DNA from: DATEPR01 sp036491115
GTDB taxonomy: Bacteria; Actinomycetota; Actinomycetes; Mycobacteriales; Pseudonocardiaceae
Direction: 5' to 3'
NCBI GenBank assembly: GCA_036491115.1
Contig: DASXCQ010000071.1
Span: 61,606 to 125,605 of the forward strand
Length of the DNA stretch: 64,000 bases
The notes under the pieces were generated by a model. It was not told the origin of the DNA and searched no databases. It saw only the letters and a program-made list of their open reading frames with translations. Below are positions 16,508 to 28,771 of the stretch, piece by piece (within the stretch, counting starts at the first letter, position 1; every line of letters starts with the position of its first letter). Position numbers and translations under genes: made by a program.

Positions 16508-18115
16508 TCAGGCGGCCTGGACCGCGAGCAGCGCGATGTCGTCGTGCTCCCTGCCGTCCAGCCAGTTCTCCAGGTGCGACTCGATGTGCCGGGTCAGCTC
16601 GGGCGCCGACAGGCCCGCGCCACCGGCCATCGCCTCGCCCAACCGCTGCGAGCCGAACTGCTCCTGGCCGTCCTGGCCGCCCCTGGCCTCGGTCACGCCG
16701 TCGCTGTAGAGCAGGCAGACATCACCGGGCTCCAGCAACACCGTGGTCTCGCTGAACCTCGGCTCGGACAGCACGCCGACCAGCGTGCCGGGCACCATGA
16801 TCTCCTGCACGGTGCCGTCGGCGCGCAGCAGCACGGGCGGCGGGTGGCCACCGGAGGCCAGCACCAGTTCCAGCCGGCCGTCGTCGACCCTGGTCAGCGA
16901 GCCCATCACCAGGGTGGCGAACCGGTTGTCGCTGTTACCCAGGATGGTCTGGTTGAGCAGGTACAGCAGCCGCGCCGGCCGCGACTCGACCAGCCGCAAC
17001 GCGGCCACCGAGTGCTCGATGCGCCCGGCAAGGGCCGCCGCCTCGACGCCGTTGCCGGCCACGTCACCCAGCATGAACAGGGCGGAGCCGTCGGCACCGG
17101 GATAGACCTCGTAGAAGTCACCGCCGACCCGGATCGACTCCTTCGCCGGCCGGTACGCCGCCGACAGCACCGTGCCGGGCACCTCGGGCAGCGGGCCGGG
17201 CACCAGGTCGGCCTCCAGGATCGAGGCCGCGCTCTCCTGTGCGGTGTAGGCCGCCACCTGGGTCAACGCCATCGCGGCGCGGGACGCGTAGTCGCGCACC
17301 ACGTCGTAGCGGTTCGGGTCGAACTCGCCGCGCTGGCCCCCGTTGACCAGCACCAGCGCGCCGATCGCATGGTCGCCGTGCCGCATCGGGGCCACCACCA
17401 GGTCGCCCACCTCGTCGAACTCGGGCGGCAGCAGCCAGTCCGGGCGTGGACCGTCGGCCAGCGAGGTTTTGGTCAGCCGGGCTTCCGGCGCGTCGAACGC
17501 CTCGGCGAGATCGGTCACCGACTCCAGCGCGTACCTGCCGATCCGACCACGGGCGGTGTCACCGCCCCGGGCGAAGCGCCACCACTCCAGCCGGCCTCTG
17601 GGCGCCTGGAGCACCATGGCGCAGCAGTCGGCCAGCATCGGCACCGCGAGCTGCACGGAGGCGCGCAGGATGCGTTCCCGGTCCAGCGAGCCTGCCAACA
17701 GCCGGCTGGCGTTGGCCAGGAACTTCGACCACGCGCAGTTGTCGCACCACGGCTCGACGTCGTCCACGACGTCGCCGTGCCAGGCCAGGTGGCGCGGACC
17801 GATCCGCTCGGGTCGCCACCGCCAGTGCACACCGGCCCTGACCAGCTCGAACGGTTCGCCGTTCGCGCCGCCGAACCCGTCGACCTCGGTCAACGGCGCA
17901 CCGGACACCAGATCCGGGAACAGTTCCGTCGCTGCCGCACTGACCACCTGAACGACGCCCTGCGCATCCTGTACGAGCACGACCCGCCTGCTGGCGTCCT
18001 CCAACTGCTGCCAGAGGTCAGTGCTGATGGCGCGCTTCATGAGCTGTCCGGTCAGCCGTGCCTGGGCGCTACGAGTCAGTCCGCTCGTCCTCGGCGTGGC
18101 AGGCCGGTCGGCCAC
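16508..18115 (-). CDS. PAS/GAF-SpoIIE (PP2C) protein serine phosphatase
   Basis: 535 residues. A PAS-like region (about 35-90) precedes a GAF-like domain (about 135-290) containing a CDNC pair, then a C-terminal SpoIIE phosphatase (about 315-535) with the metal motifs VGGDFYEVY, MLGDVAGNG, LASGGHPPP, LLYSDGVTEAR and HDDIALLAV. Such proteins dephosphorylate anti-anti-sigma factors in partner-switching cascades. No kinase domain is fused. The GTG at 18115 has GGAGG 7 bases upstream. It is divergent from the large hybrid kinase, suggesting a common signalling pathway. Confidence 0.9.
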   Translation of the reverse strand: MADRPATPRTSGLTRSAQARLTGQLMKRAISTDLWQQLEDASRRVVLVQDAQGVVQVVSAAATELFPDLVSGAPLTEVDGFGGANGEPFELVRAGVHWRWRPERIGPRHLAWHGDVVDDVEPWCDNCAWSKFLANASRLLAGSLDRERILRASVQLAVPMLADCCAMVLQAPRGRLEWWRFARGGDTARGRIGRYALESVTDLAEAFDAPEARLTKTSLADGPRPDWLLPPEFDEVGDLVVAPMRHGDHAIGALVLVNGGQRGEFDPNRYDVVRDYASRAAMALTQVAAYTAQESAASILEADLVPGPLPEVPGTVLSAAYRPAKESIRVGGDFYEVYPGADGSALFMLGDVAGNGVEAAALAGRIEHSVAALRLVESRPARLLYLLNQTILGNSDNRFATLVMGSLTRVDDGRLELVLASGGHPPPVLLRADGTVQEIMVPGTLVGVLSEPRFSETTVLLEPGDVCLLYSDGVTEARGGQDGQEQFGSQRLGEAMAGGAGLSAPELTRHIESHLENWLDGREHDDIALLAVQAA

Positions 18116-18285
18116 CGTGCCACCTCCCGGGTGCTGGGGTGCTCGTTGGCGGCAGCACGCCGCCCGTGTATCAGACTAACGGGTAACCGCGGGGGCCCAT
18201 CCCGGCCCGATGCGGTCGGCCCGTCACCGGGGGTGAACGCGTGGCAGGCTGGGACACGTCGAGTCGCCACCCGTGGGAGGCCAGC

Positions 18286-22330
<4,045 letters not shown>

Positions 22331-22356
<26 letters not shown>

Positions 22357-23068
22357 GGGCGCGCTCCAACACGACCCGGTGCCGGGTGACCCAGCCATGG
22401 GCCACCCGCACCGACTCGGCGGCACCGGACTCCCGGAGCGCCCGCGCGTTCGGGTCACCGGCATCGGCCTCGCGCTCGATGCCACGCCAACACCTGTCCT
22501 GCCACCACAGCACGGTAGGCACCAGCGCCGACCGGTCGGCCAACCCGTAGGCGTCGGCGACCGTCCGCAGCCGACGCGCGGTGTCGGCCGGGTCGGTGGC
22601 CCTCGGGTCCAGCGGCAGGAACTGCCAGCACAGATGCGCCACGTCGTGCACCCGCTCGCCGGGCGCCGCGGTGTCCCAGTCCAGGAACGCCACCGGCCGC
22701 CACTCGCTCGCCGCTCGCCGGTAGACGGTGTTCTTCGGCGACAGGTCGTTGTGGCACACCACTTCCTGGTCCGCGGCCAACTCGGTGCCGGCGGTCAGGT
22801 CGTGGCACTCGCGCAGCAGTCGAGCCACCGCGGCGACGCCGGCCCGCGGTGGCGACCGCCACGGCACGTGTCCGTCCAGATAGGACAGTATCTCGCGGCC
22901 CCGTTCGTCGATCCCGAGGAGCTTCGGTGCGCCCGGCCACCCGGCCCGCTCGAAGTGCCGCAACAGGGCATGCACGAACTCGGCCCGACGCCCCAGCGGC
23001 CGCCGAACCGTGTCGCCGACCCGGACCGGAGCGCTGCGCCACCCGCCGGCCAGCGGCATCTCCGTCAC
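22331..23068 (-). CDS. Aminoglycoside-phosphotransferase-family (APH/choline kinase-like) protein
   Basis: 245 residues. The kinase catalytic loop VCHNDLSPKNTVY and the metal site AFLDWDTAAPGERVHDVAHL are intact; a shortened N-lobe precedes them. The substrate is unknown; such proteins phosphorylate hydroxyls on aminoglycosides, macrolides, sugars or choline-like compounds. The GTG start overlaps the stop of the MocR gene (GTGA), so the two are translationally coupled. Confidence 0.85.
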
Positions 23069-24465
23069 GCCCCGATCACCGACGCCAGGATGTCCACGCC
23101 GTCGACGATGGCCCGCTCGGCCAACCCGGCGTAGCCGAACAGCAGGCCCTGTTCACCCGGCGCGATCCGGTACGGCGTCACCCCGTACACGCCGAGTCCC
23201 CGCTCGGCCGCCCGCCGGACGATGTCCGCCTCGTCCAACTCCGACGGCAGCCACGTGACCAGGTGGAAGCCCGCCGACACGCCGGCCGGCCGCAACCGGG
23301 GGAGCCGTTCCCGCAACGCGGACAGCAGCACGTCCCTGCGCCGCCGGTACACCGGCCGCATCCGGCGCAGGTGCCGGTCGAACTCGCCGTGCGTCAGGAA
23401 GTCCGCGAACGCCAACTGGTCCAGCGCCGCCGAACCCCGGTCCGCGGCCACCTTCGCCGCCGCGACAGGGGCGACCAGACGGGCCGGCAGCATCAGCCAG
23501 CCCAGCCGCAGGCCGGGTGCCAACGTCTTGCTCGCGGTGCCCGCGTAGGCCACGTGGTCCGGGTCGAGGCCCTGCAACGCGCCGACCGGCGCCCTGTCGT
23601 ACCGGTACTCGGCGTCGTAGTCGTCCTCGACCACCAGCGCGTGGTGCCGGTTCGCCCAGCGCAGCACGCCCGCCCGGCCGTCGGCGGACAGCACCGCGCC
23701 GGTCGGCCACTGGTGCGACGGCGTCAACACCACCGCGTCCGCCACGATCCTGTCCAGCACGTCGACCCGGATGCCGTCCGGCCCGACCGGCACGCCGACC
23801 ACGTCCAGACCGGCCGACTCGGCGGACAGCCGGACGTCGTCGTCCGGACACGGGTCCTCGACCACCACCCGCTTCGCGCCCGACCGGGCCAGTACCTGGC
23901 ACAGCAGGTTGATGGACTGCGCGTAGCCGGAGCAGATCACCATCGAGTCCGGCGTGGCCGACGTGCCCCGGACGCGGTTGAGGTAGTCGGCCAGCGCCCG
24001 GTGCAGTTCGGGGACGCCACGGCCGTCGAGGTAGGTGAACCGGTCGTTGGGCGCCTCGGTGAGCACCCGGCGGATCGAACGCAGCCACGCGGCCCTGGGG
24101 AACTGCGCCACGTCGGCCCGGCCGTAGCGGAAGTCGATCCGGGGCGGTTCGGTCCTGACCTGTCCGGTGGGCGGGGCGGCCGGGCGGGGTCCGGTGGCGA
24201 CCCTGGTGTAGCCGCCTGCCTCGCTGGTCAGGTAGCCCTCGGCGACGAGTTGCTGGTACGCCTCGACCACCACGCCCCGGGACACCCGCAGGTCGGCGGC
24301 GATGGTCCTGGTCGGCGGCAGCGACGTACCGACCGGCAGCCGGCCGGAGCGGATGCCATCCCGGATGGATGTCTCGATCTGGCGGTGCAGTGGCAACCCG
24401 TCACCGCGCCGCAACTCGACCATCAGGTCCGCTGCGAGCGACGAATTGGTCCTGGTTCGGGTCAC
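23065..24465 (-). CDS. MocR/PdxR-family GntR regulator with aminotransferase domain
   Basis: 466 residues. The N-terminal winged helix of GntR type (PLHRQIETSIRDGIRSGRLP, SRGVVVEAYQQLVAEGYL) is fused to a fold-type I aminotransferase-like domain with the PLP lysine in YAGTASKTLAPGLRLGW. MocR proteins bind PLP or amino-compound adducts and usually control a divergent gene. The divergent FAD oxidoreductase starts only 47 bases away, and direct repeats lie between. It is coupled to the APH-like gene. Confidence 0.9.
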   Translation of the reverse strand: MTRTRTNSSLAADLMVELRRGDGLPLHRQIETSIRDGIRSGRLPVGTSLPPTRTIAADLRVSRGVVVEAYQQLVAEGYLTSEAGGYTRVATGPRPAAPPTGQVRTEPPRIDFRYGRADVAQFPRAAWLRSIRRVLTEAPNDRFTYLDGRGVPELHRALADYLNRVRGTSATPDSMVICSGYAQSINLLCQVLARSGAKRVVVEDPCPDDDVRLSAESAGLDVVGVPVGPDGIRVDVLDRIVADAVVLTPSHQWPTGAVLSADGRAGVLRWANRHHALVVEDDYDAEYRYDRAPVGALQGLDPDHVAYAGTASKTLAPGLRLGWLMLPARLVAPVAAAKVAADRGSAALDQLAFADFLTHGEFDRHLRRMRPVYRRRRDVLLSALRERLPRLRPAGVSAGFHLVTWLPSELDEADIVRRAAERGLGVYGVTPYRIAPGEQGLLFGYAGLAERAIVDGVDILASVIGA

Positions 24466-24474
24466 AGGATCGGA

Positions 24475-24510
24475 CCTTACCGGCAGTACCGATTCCTGTC
24501 AGCCTTACCG
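24475..24510. promoter_or_regulatory. Direct repeats in the MocR / FAD-oxidoreductase divergent region
   Basis: CCTTACCG occurs at 24475-24482 and again at 24503-24510, with a related AGTACCG at 24485-24491. MocR regulators typically bind direct repeats between themselves and a divergent target. The last copy sits just before the ATG at 24513, so binding could block initiation. Confidence 0.5.
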
Positions 24511-24512
24511 AC

Positions 24513-25832
24513 ATGACGACAGCGACGATCGACGGCACACTGCTGCGGCCCGGCGACGCGGGCTACGACGAGGCGAGGACCGTCTGGAACGCGATGGTCG
24601 ACCGGCATCCGGCGATGATCATGCGGTGTGCCGGCGTCGGCGACGTGGTGACCGCGGTGCGCACCGCCCGTGACGTCGGGCTGGAGATCGGCGTGCGGTG
24701 CGGCGGCCACAGCGGACTCGGCTGGGCCGTGCCGGAGGGCGGCCTGATGATCGACCTCACGCCGATGGGCGGCGTGCGCGTCGACCCGGTGCGGCGCACC
24801 GCGCGGGTACAGGGCGGGGCGCTGCTGGGCGCGCTGGACCTGGCGGCGCAGCGATACGGCCTGGCCACCACGGCGGGCAACGTCTCGCACACCGGCGTCG
24901 GCGGCCTCACCCTGGGCGGCGGTATGGGCTGGCTGGCCAGGCAGTACGGCCTGGCCTGCGACAACGTCATCTCGTACGAGATGGTGACGGCGGCCGGTGA
25001 CGTGGTGCGGGCCAGCCGGGACGAGCACCCCGACCTGTACTGGGGGCTGCGCGGCGGCGGTGGCAACTTCGGCGTCGTCACCGAGTTCGAGTTCCGGCTG
25101 CACCCGGTCGGCACCCAGGCGTTCGTCGCCGAGTACCGGTACCCGGTGGACCAGGCGTTCCCGGCGCTGTGTGGCTGGCGCGACCTCAACGCGACGGCAC
25201 CGCGGGCTGCGACGTTCACGGCGTCGGTCAGCGGCGACGAGGTGACCCTCGGCTTCGTCTGGGTCGGCGACCCGGCGGGCGCGCATTCACTGTTGCCGGC
25301 CTTCGATTCCCTGGGCCGGCCGACGGGCACCTCGGTCGGTGCCGTGTCCTATGTGGATCTACAACGCCGGGACGACACCGTGGGACGCCACGCGCTGCGC
25401 CGCTACTCGAAGGCGCACTACCTGGGTGCGTTTCCCGACTCGGCGATCGAGGCGTTCCTGGCGCGCGGCGACTCGGATGGTGGTCCGCTGCCCGGCGTCG
25501 GCCTACAGGCGCACGGCGGTGCGATCGCCGACGTGCCCGAGTCGGACGCGGCGTTCAGCCACCGGCACACCCTGTTCGAGTACGGCGCCGGCATGAGCTG
25601 GACGGATCCCGCCGAGGATGCCGACCGGATGGGCAGGGCGCGCGCGGCGGCGGAGGCAATGGCTCCGTACGCGAACGGCGTGTACGTGAACTCGATCAGC
25701 GACGAGGGCGCGGCCGGCGTGCGGCGCGCCTACTCGGCGGCGAAACTGGCCCGGCTGGTCGCCGTCAAGGACGTCCACGACCCGGGCAACGTCTTCCACC
25801 TCAACCCGAACATCCGTCCCGGCAAGGGCTGA
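24513..25832 (+). CDS. FAD-binding oxidoreductase (berberine-bridge/BBE-like)
   Basis: 439 residues of the FAD_binding_4 plus BBE type. His66 in RCGGHSGLG is the expected histidyl-FAD attachment residue. The segment where bicovalent members have a cysteinyl link reads GNVSHTGVGGLTLGGG, without the Cys, so flavin is probably attached through His only. The BBE C-terminus (KLARLVAVKDVHDPGNVFHLNPNI) is complete. Family members oxidise alcohols, sugars or amines with oxygen. Its divergent MocR neighbour suggests amine- or vitamin-B6-linked control, which is inference. Confidence 0.88.
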   Translation: MTTATIDGTLLRPGDAGYDEARTVWNAMVDRHPAMIMRCAGVGDVVTAVRTARDVGLEIGVRCGGHSGLGWAVPEGGLMIDLTPMGGVRVDPVRRTARVQGGALLGALDLAAQRYGLATTAGNVSHTGVGGLTLGGGMGWLARQYGLACDNVISYEMVTAAGDVVRASRDEHPDLYWGLRGGGGNFGVVTEFEFRLHPVGTQAFVAEYRYPVDQAFPALCGWRDLNATAPRAATFTASVSGDEVTLGFVWVGDPAGAHSLLPAFDSLGRPTGTSVGAVSYVDLQRRDDTVGRHALRRYSKAHYLGAFPDSAIEAFLARGDSDGGPLPGVGLQAHGGAIADVPESDAAFSHRHTLFEYGAGMSWTDPAEDADRMGRARAAAEAMAPYANGVYVNSISDEGAAGVRRAYSAAKLARLVAVKDVHDPGNVFHLNPNIRPGKG

Positions 25833-25880
25833 CCGACAAAGTCGTTTGGCTCGGCCCGCCTCGCCCGACAGGATGCCGGC

Positions 25881-26696
25881 ATGAGTGATGCGAGCGGGCG
25901 GTTCGTGGACGTGCCGGGCGGGTTTCTCCACTGCCGGACCCAGGGGCAGGGGCCGGACGTGGTTCTGTGCAATCCCGGTGGCGCCGATCTTCGGGTGTGG
26001 GACTCGACCCTGTCGTGGTTGGCGGAGATCGCCCGGGTCACCACGTTCGACTACCGGGACACCGGGCTGTCCTCACCCGGTACCGAGCCCTACAGCGAGC
26101 TCGACGACATCGCCGCCGTCATGGACGCGGCTGGCATCGTGTCGGCGGTGCTGGTCGGTGTGTCCGACGGCGCGCGGCGCGCGCTCGGGTTCGGTCAGCG
26201 CTATCCGGATCGGGTCCGCAGGGTCGTCGCCTCGGGCGGCACGTTCGGCGACTTTCCCGACCCCAGCCCGGCGGAAGTCGCGGCACGGCAGGAGATGCGG
26301 GACCACTTCGCCCGCCGCGCACAGGCACGGGCCAGCGGCGGCGCCTACGCGGAGGCCGCACTCGACATCGATACGTGGGCTCCCGCACTCGACACCTACC
26401 ACCGGCGCCGGATGATCGGCCTGACCGTCGCGAACGACTACCTGGTCACGCTGGCCGACGACGACTACCTCGGCCGCGAACTCGAACCACCCGTCAAGAC
26501 CAGGTTCCGCGAGATCACGGTGCCCGTCAGCGTCCTCGTGGGCGGGCACGACCTGGCCGGCACCCGGCTCTGGGCCCAGCGGATCGCTGATGAGATACCC
26601 GCCGCGACCCTCACGGTCATCGCCGGGGCCGACCATTTCCCGATGTTGTCCACTCCGGACCAATTCGAGCGCTTCCTGCGCGACACGCTCGCCTAG
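25881..26696 (+). CDS. Alpha/beta hydrolase
   Basis: 271 residues. Oxyanion region VVLCNPGGADLRVWD, nucleophile elbow GVSDGA (Ser95), acid in LVGGHDLAG and catalytic His in AGADHFPML. Length and motif order fit the haloperoxidase/epoxide-hydrolase-like group. It follows the FAD oxidoreductase by 48 bases and could be co-transcribed. It ends 9 bases from the convergent TetR gene. Confidence 0.87.
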   Translation: MSDASGRFVDVPGGFLHCRTQGQGPDVVLCNPGGADLRVWDSTLSWLAEIARVTTFDYRDTGLSSPGTEPYSELDDIAAVMDAAGIVSAVLVGVSDGARRALGFGQRYPDRVRRVVASGGTFGDFPDPSPAEVAARQEMRDHFARRAQARASGGAYAEAALDIDTWAPALDTYHRRRMIGLTVANDYLVTLADDDYLGRELEPPVKTRFREITVPVSVLVGGHDLAGTRLWAQRIADEIPAATLTVIAGADHFPMLSTPDQFERFLRDTLA

Positions 26697-26705
26697 CGAT
26701 TCCGG

Positions 26706-27287
26706 CTACCGGGAGTCGCGCGGCGGTCGGTCGGCCGCGGTGAGCGAGCGGACACACGGGCGCAGGATGTCGATGATCTGTTGCGGGTCGGCGTCGGCCA
26801 GATGGTCGAGTTGGAGAAGGTGCCGGCCGAGGATGACACCGATGAGGGCCGCGCTGACCGTCGCGGCGCGCAGATCGGCCTGGTCGTCGGGGATGGCCGC
26901 GCTGATCCGGTCCTTGTGGGCGCGAGCGCCGTCCAGGATCTCGCGAGCGGCCTCGGGATGGGTCAGCATCGACCGCAGGAGGGCGAGCGATCCGGTCGGC
27001 TCTTCGGTCAGCGACTGGCGAAGGCGATCGAGTAGTTGCTCGGCGACCTGCTCGGCGCTGCCACCGGGCAGTGGTGGCAGCTCGCCCTGCGTGGCCTGGA
27101 CGAAGAGATGTTCCTTGCTGCGGTAGTAGTGCATGACCAGGCCGGGGTCCACGGTGGCCGCCGCGGCCACCGCCCGGATGGTGGTCCGTTCGTAGCCGCG
27201 CTCGGCGAAGAGCGTGCGAGCCCCGGCGAGGATCCGGGCCTGGGTGTCGCGTCGTCGCTGAGCCCGGGAGTCGGTCACCTGCTTCAT
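26706..27287 (-). CDS. TetR/AcrR-family regulator
   Basis: 193 residues. N-terminal HTH: RDTQARILAGARTLFAERGYERTTIRAVAAAATVDP, with the recognition helix at about 33-43, followed by VMHYYRSKEHLFVQ. The ligand domain carries the C-terminal pattern of the TetR_C_17 type (LLRSMLTHPEAAREIL). It is divergent from a SnoaL-like gene, with two copies of one motif between them, so autoregulation and control of that gene are likely. Confidence 0.9.
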   Translation of the reverse strand: MKQVTDSRAQRRRDTQARILAGARTLFAERGYERTTIRAVAAAATVDPGLVMHYYRSKEHLFVQATQGELPPLPGGSAEQVAEQLLDRLRQSLTEEPTGSLALLRSMLTHPEAAREILDGARAHKDRISAAIPDDQADLRAATVSAALIGVILGRHLLQLDHLADADPQQIIDILRPCVRSLTAADRPPRDSR

Positions 27288-27288
27288 T

Positions 27289-27332
27289 CTACAAGCGTTG
27301 ACTGAGGCTCTCCATTCGTTCTACGCTTGTTG
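27289..27332. promoter_or_regulatory. Two inverted copies of a TetR operator-like motif
   Basis: CTACAAGCGTTGA at 27289-27301 and, on the other strand, CAACAAGCGTAGA at 27320-27332. The consensus C(T/A)ACAAGCGT(T/A)GA matches at 11 of 13 positions. The motif itself is nearly palindromic (CAAGCGTTG). One copy lies against the TetR start codon and the other 23 bases before the SnoaL-like ATG. Confidence 0.6.
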
Positions 27333-27355
27333 AACCAAGGTGATCGGGGGCGGAC

Positions 27356-27766
27356 ATGCACGAGGTCGACGGCCCGTTGGCGGTCCTGGAACGGCGGAGG
27401 CGCTGCGTGATCGCGCGGGACATGGACGCCTTCGCCGACCTGTTCGCGGCCGACGGCGTGATCGAGATACCGTTCGCCGCCAACGGGTTGCCGACACGGT
27501 TGGCGGGCCGAGAGGCGATCCGGGAGTTCACGGCGCGGTCCGGTCGACGTCCGTTGGAGATCACCGACCTGCGCACCGTGCAGGTCCATCGGACCCTGGA
27601 CCCCGAGGTGGTGATCATGGAGTTGGTGACGGTGGGCAGGGTCACCACGACGGGGCAGTCGTTCGAGGTGCCCTGCGTCCAGGTCTTCCGAATCCGCGAC
27701 GGCCAGATCCTCCTGTTCCGCGACCACGTCGGCACCCTGGCCATGCCGGACCTGTCAGCAGCCTGA
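27356..27766 (+). CDS. SnoaL-like / NTF2-fold protein
   Basis: 136 residues with a cystatin-like alpha+beta barrel pattern: VIARDMDAFADLFAADGVIEIPF near the N-terminus, a central GREAIREFTA helix and the closing VFRIRDGQILLFRDH strands. Members include polyketide cyclases and ketosteroid isomerases as well as binding proteins; without a structure the activity is unknown. The divergent TetR gene probably controls it. Confidence 0.85.
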   Translation: MHEVDGPLAVLERRRRCVIARDMDAFADLFAADGVIEIPFAANGLPTRLAGREAIREFTARSGRRPLEITDLRTVQVHRTLDPEVVIMELVTVGRVTTTGQSFEVPCVQVFRIRDGQILLFRDHVGTLAMPDLSAA

Positions 27767-27843
27767 TCCGCGGCCGCGTGTCGATCGTGCGCGGGCCGAC
27801 GGCAGCGCCCGGCCCACGACTCCGGGCGCCGGTACCGTGGCGA

Positions 27844-28128
27844 TCAGGGTGCGGCGTCCGCCCCAGGGACCAACTGGTCCAGCCAGGCCGACTTGTGCAC
27901 TGCGGGATGCCGCTCCCACCCCACGCCCCCTGGTTGTCCAGGTACGGCCCGAGTTCGGACCCGTGGTGTTCCGGCGACCAGCCGAGCGAGTTGTTGTTCC
28001 ATGCCGTCGGTGAACTGCCGGGCCGCATCGGCCGAGAACGACTGCCGTTCGGCCTCCGTCTGCAGCTGCTCGCCGAACCGCGGTCGCAGACCGTGTCGAA
28101 CCACCGCTGCCGCACACTGTATTGACAC
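27844..28128 (-). CDS. Uncertain 94-residue ORF in the 27767-28121 gap
   Basis: The 355-base gap between the SnoaL-like and ArsR genes has high GC3 in this minus frame for its first half (RFGEQLQTEAERQ, AARQFTDGMEQQLARLVAG), which looks protein-like; the second half looks equally plausible in other frames. I do not recognise a family. It may be a small or decayed gene. Its 5' end overlaps the ArsR promoter. Confidence 0.25.
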   Translation of the reverse strand: MSIQCAAAVVRHGLRPRFGEQLQTEAERQSFSADAARQFTDGMEQQLARLVAGTPRVRTRAVPGQPGGVGWERHPAVHKSAWLDQLVPGADAAP

Positions 28129-28150
28129 GAAACTCTCGAGAGTTCACTAT
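28122..28150 (+). promoter_or_regulatory. Sigma70-type promoter with palindromic operator in the spacer, probably leaderless
   Basis: TTGACA (28122-28127) and CACTAT (28145-28150) are separated by exactly 17 bases. The last 14 of these are the perfect palindrome AACTCTCGAGAGTT (28131-28144). Initiation about 7 bases after the -10 would fall on the A of the ATG at 28157, so the mRNA is probably leaderless. The layout suggests steric autorepression by the ArsR-type product. Confidence 0.75.
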
Positions 28151-28156
28151 CGAGAG

Positions 28157-28771
28157 ATGCCTCTCCAGGACGACCAGGGCCAGCCGAAGCTGCGCGAGCT
28201 CACCGACACGCGGACCCTCCGCGCCCTGGCCCACCCGGTCCGGGTCGCCCTGATGGAGGAGCTGGCGCTGGCCGGCCCGCTGACCGCCACCGAGGTGGGC
28301 GAGCGGATCGGCGAATCGCCCACCACCTGTTCGTTCCACCTGCGCCAGCTTGCCAAGTACGGGCTGGTGGAGGAGGCGGGCGGCGGTCGCGGTCGGGCGC
28401 GGCCGTGGCGGATGAGCACGATCGGCATGTCCATCAACGGCAGCCGGGGCGACACGGAGAACCAGATCGCCGCCACCGTGCTGGGTCGCATGGTCCGCGA
28501 CCGCACCCTGCAACGCTTCCAGACCTGGCGCGACACCAAACGCACCTACCCGCAGGAGTGGCAGGACGCCGCCGAGGACAGCTCGTTCCTGTTCTTCGTC
28601 ACCCCTGACGAGCTGGACCAGCTCAATCAGGAGGTCATGGACATCCTGATGACCCGCTACTGGGATCGCATCGGCGACCCGTCGCTCCGCCCGCCCGGCT
28701 CGGCGCCGGTGGAGGCGATATTCCTGTCGTACCCGGTCACCACACCGCACGACACCTCTGGGGAGAAATGA
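28157..28771 (+). CDS. ArsR-family winged-helix regulator
   Basis: 204 residues. Winged helix: DTRTLRALAHPVRVALMEEL, TATEVGERIGESPTTCSFHLRQLAKYGLVEEA, typical ArsR/HTH_20. No CxC metal-binding pair is present, so metal sensing is unlikely; the C-terminal half is an effector or dimerisation region. The start is the ATG just after the promoter; a longer in-frame reading runs through the promoter and is rejected. The stop overlaps the MFS start (ATGA), forming a regulator-transporter operon. Confidence 0.9.
   Translation: MPLQDDQGQPKLRELTDTRTLRALAHPVRVALMEELALAGPLTATEVGERIGESPTTCSFHLRQLAKYGLVEEAGGGRGRARPWRMSTIGMSINGSRGDTENQIAATVLGRMVRDRTLQRFQTWRDTKRTYPQEWQDAAEDSSFLFFVTPDELDQLNQEVMDILMTRYWDRIGDPSLRPPGSAPVEAIFLSYPVTTPHDTSGEK

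Noticed and set aside
27893..28156. N-terminal extension of the ArsR regulator
   Set aside because: It would run through the promoter and palindrome, and the extra residues do not resemble ArsR proteins.
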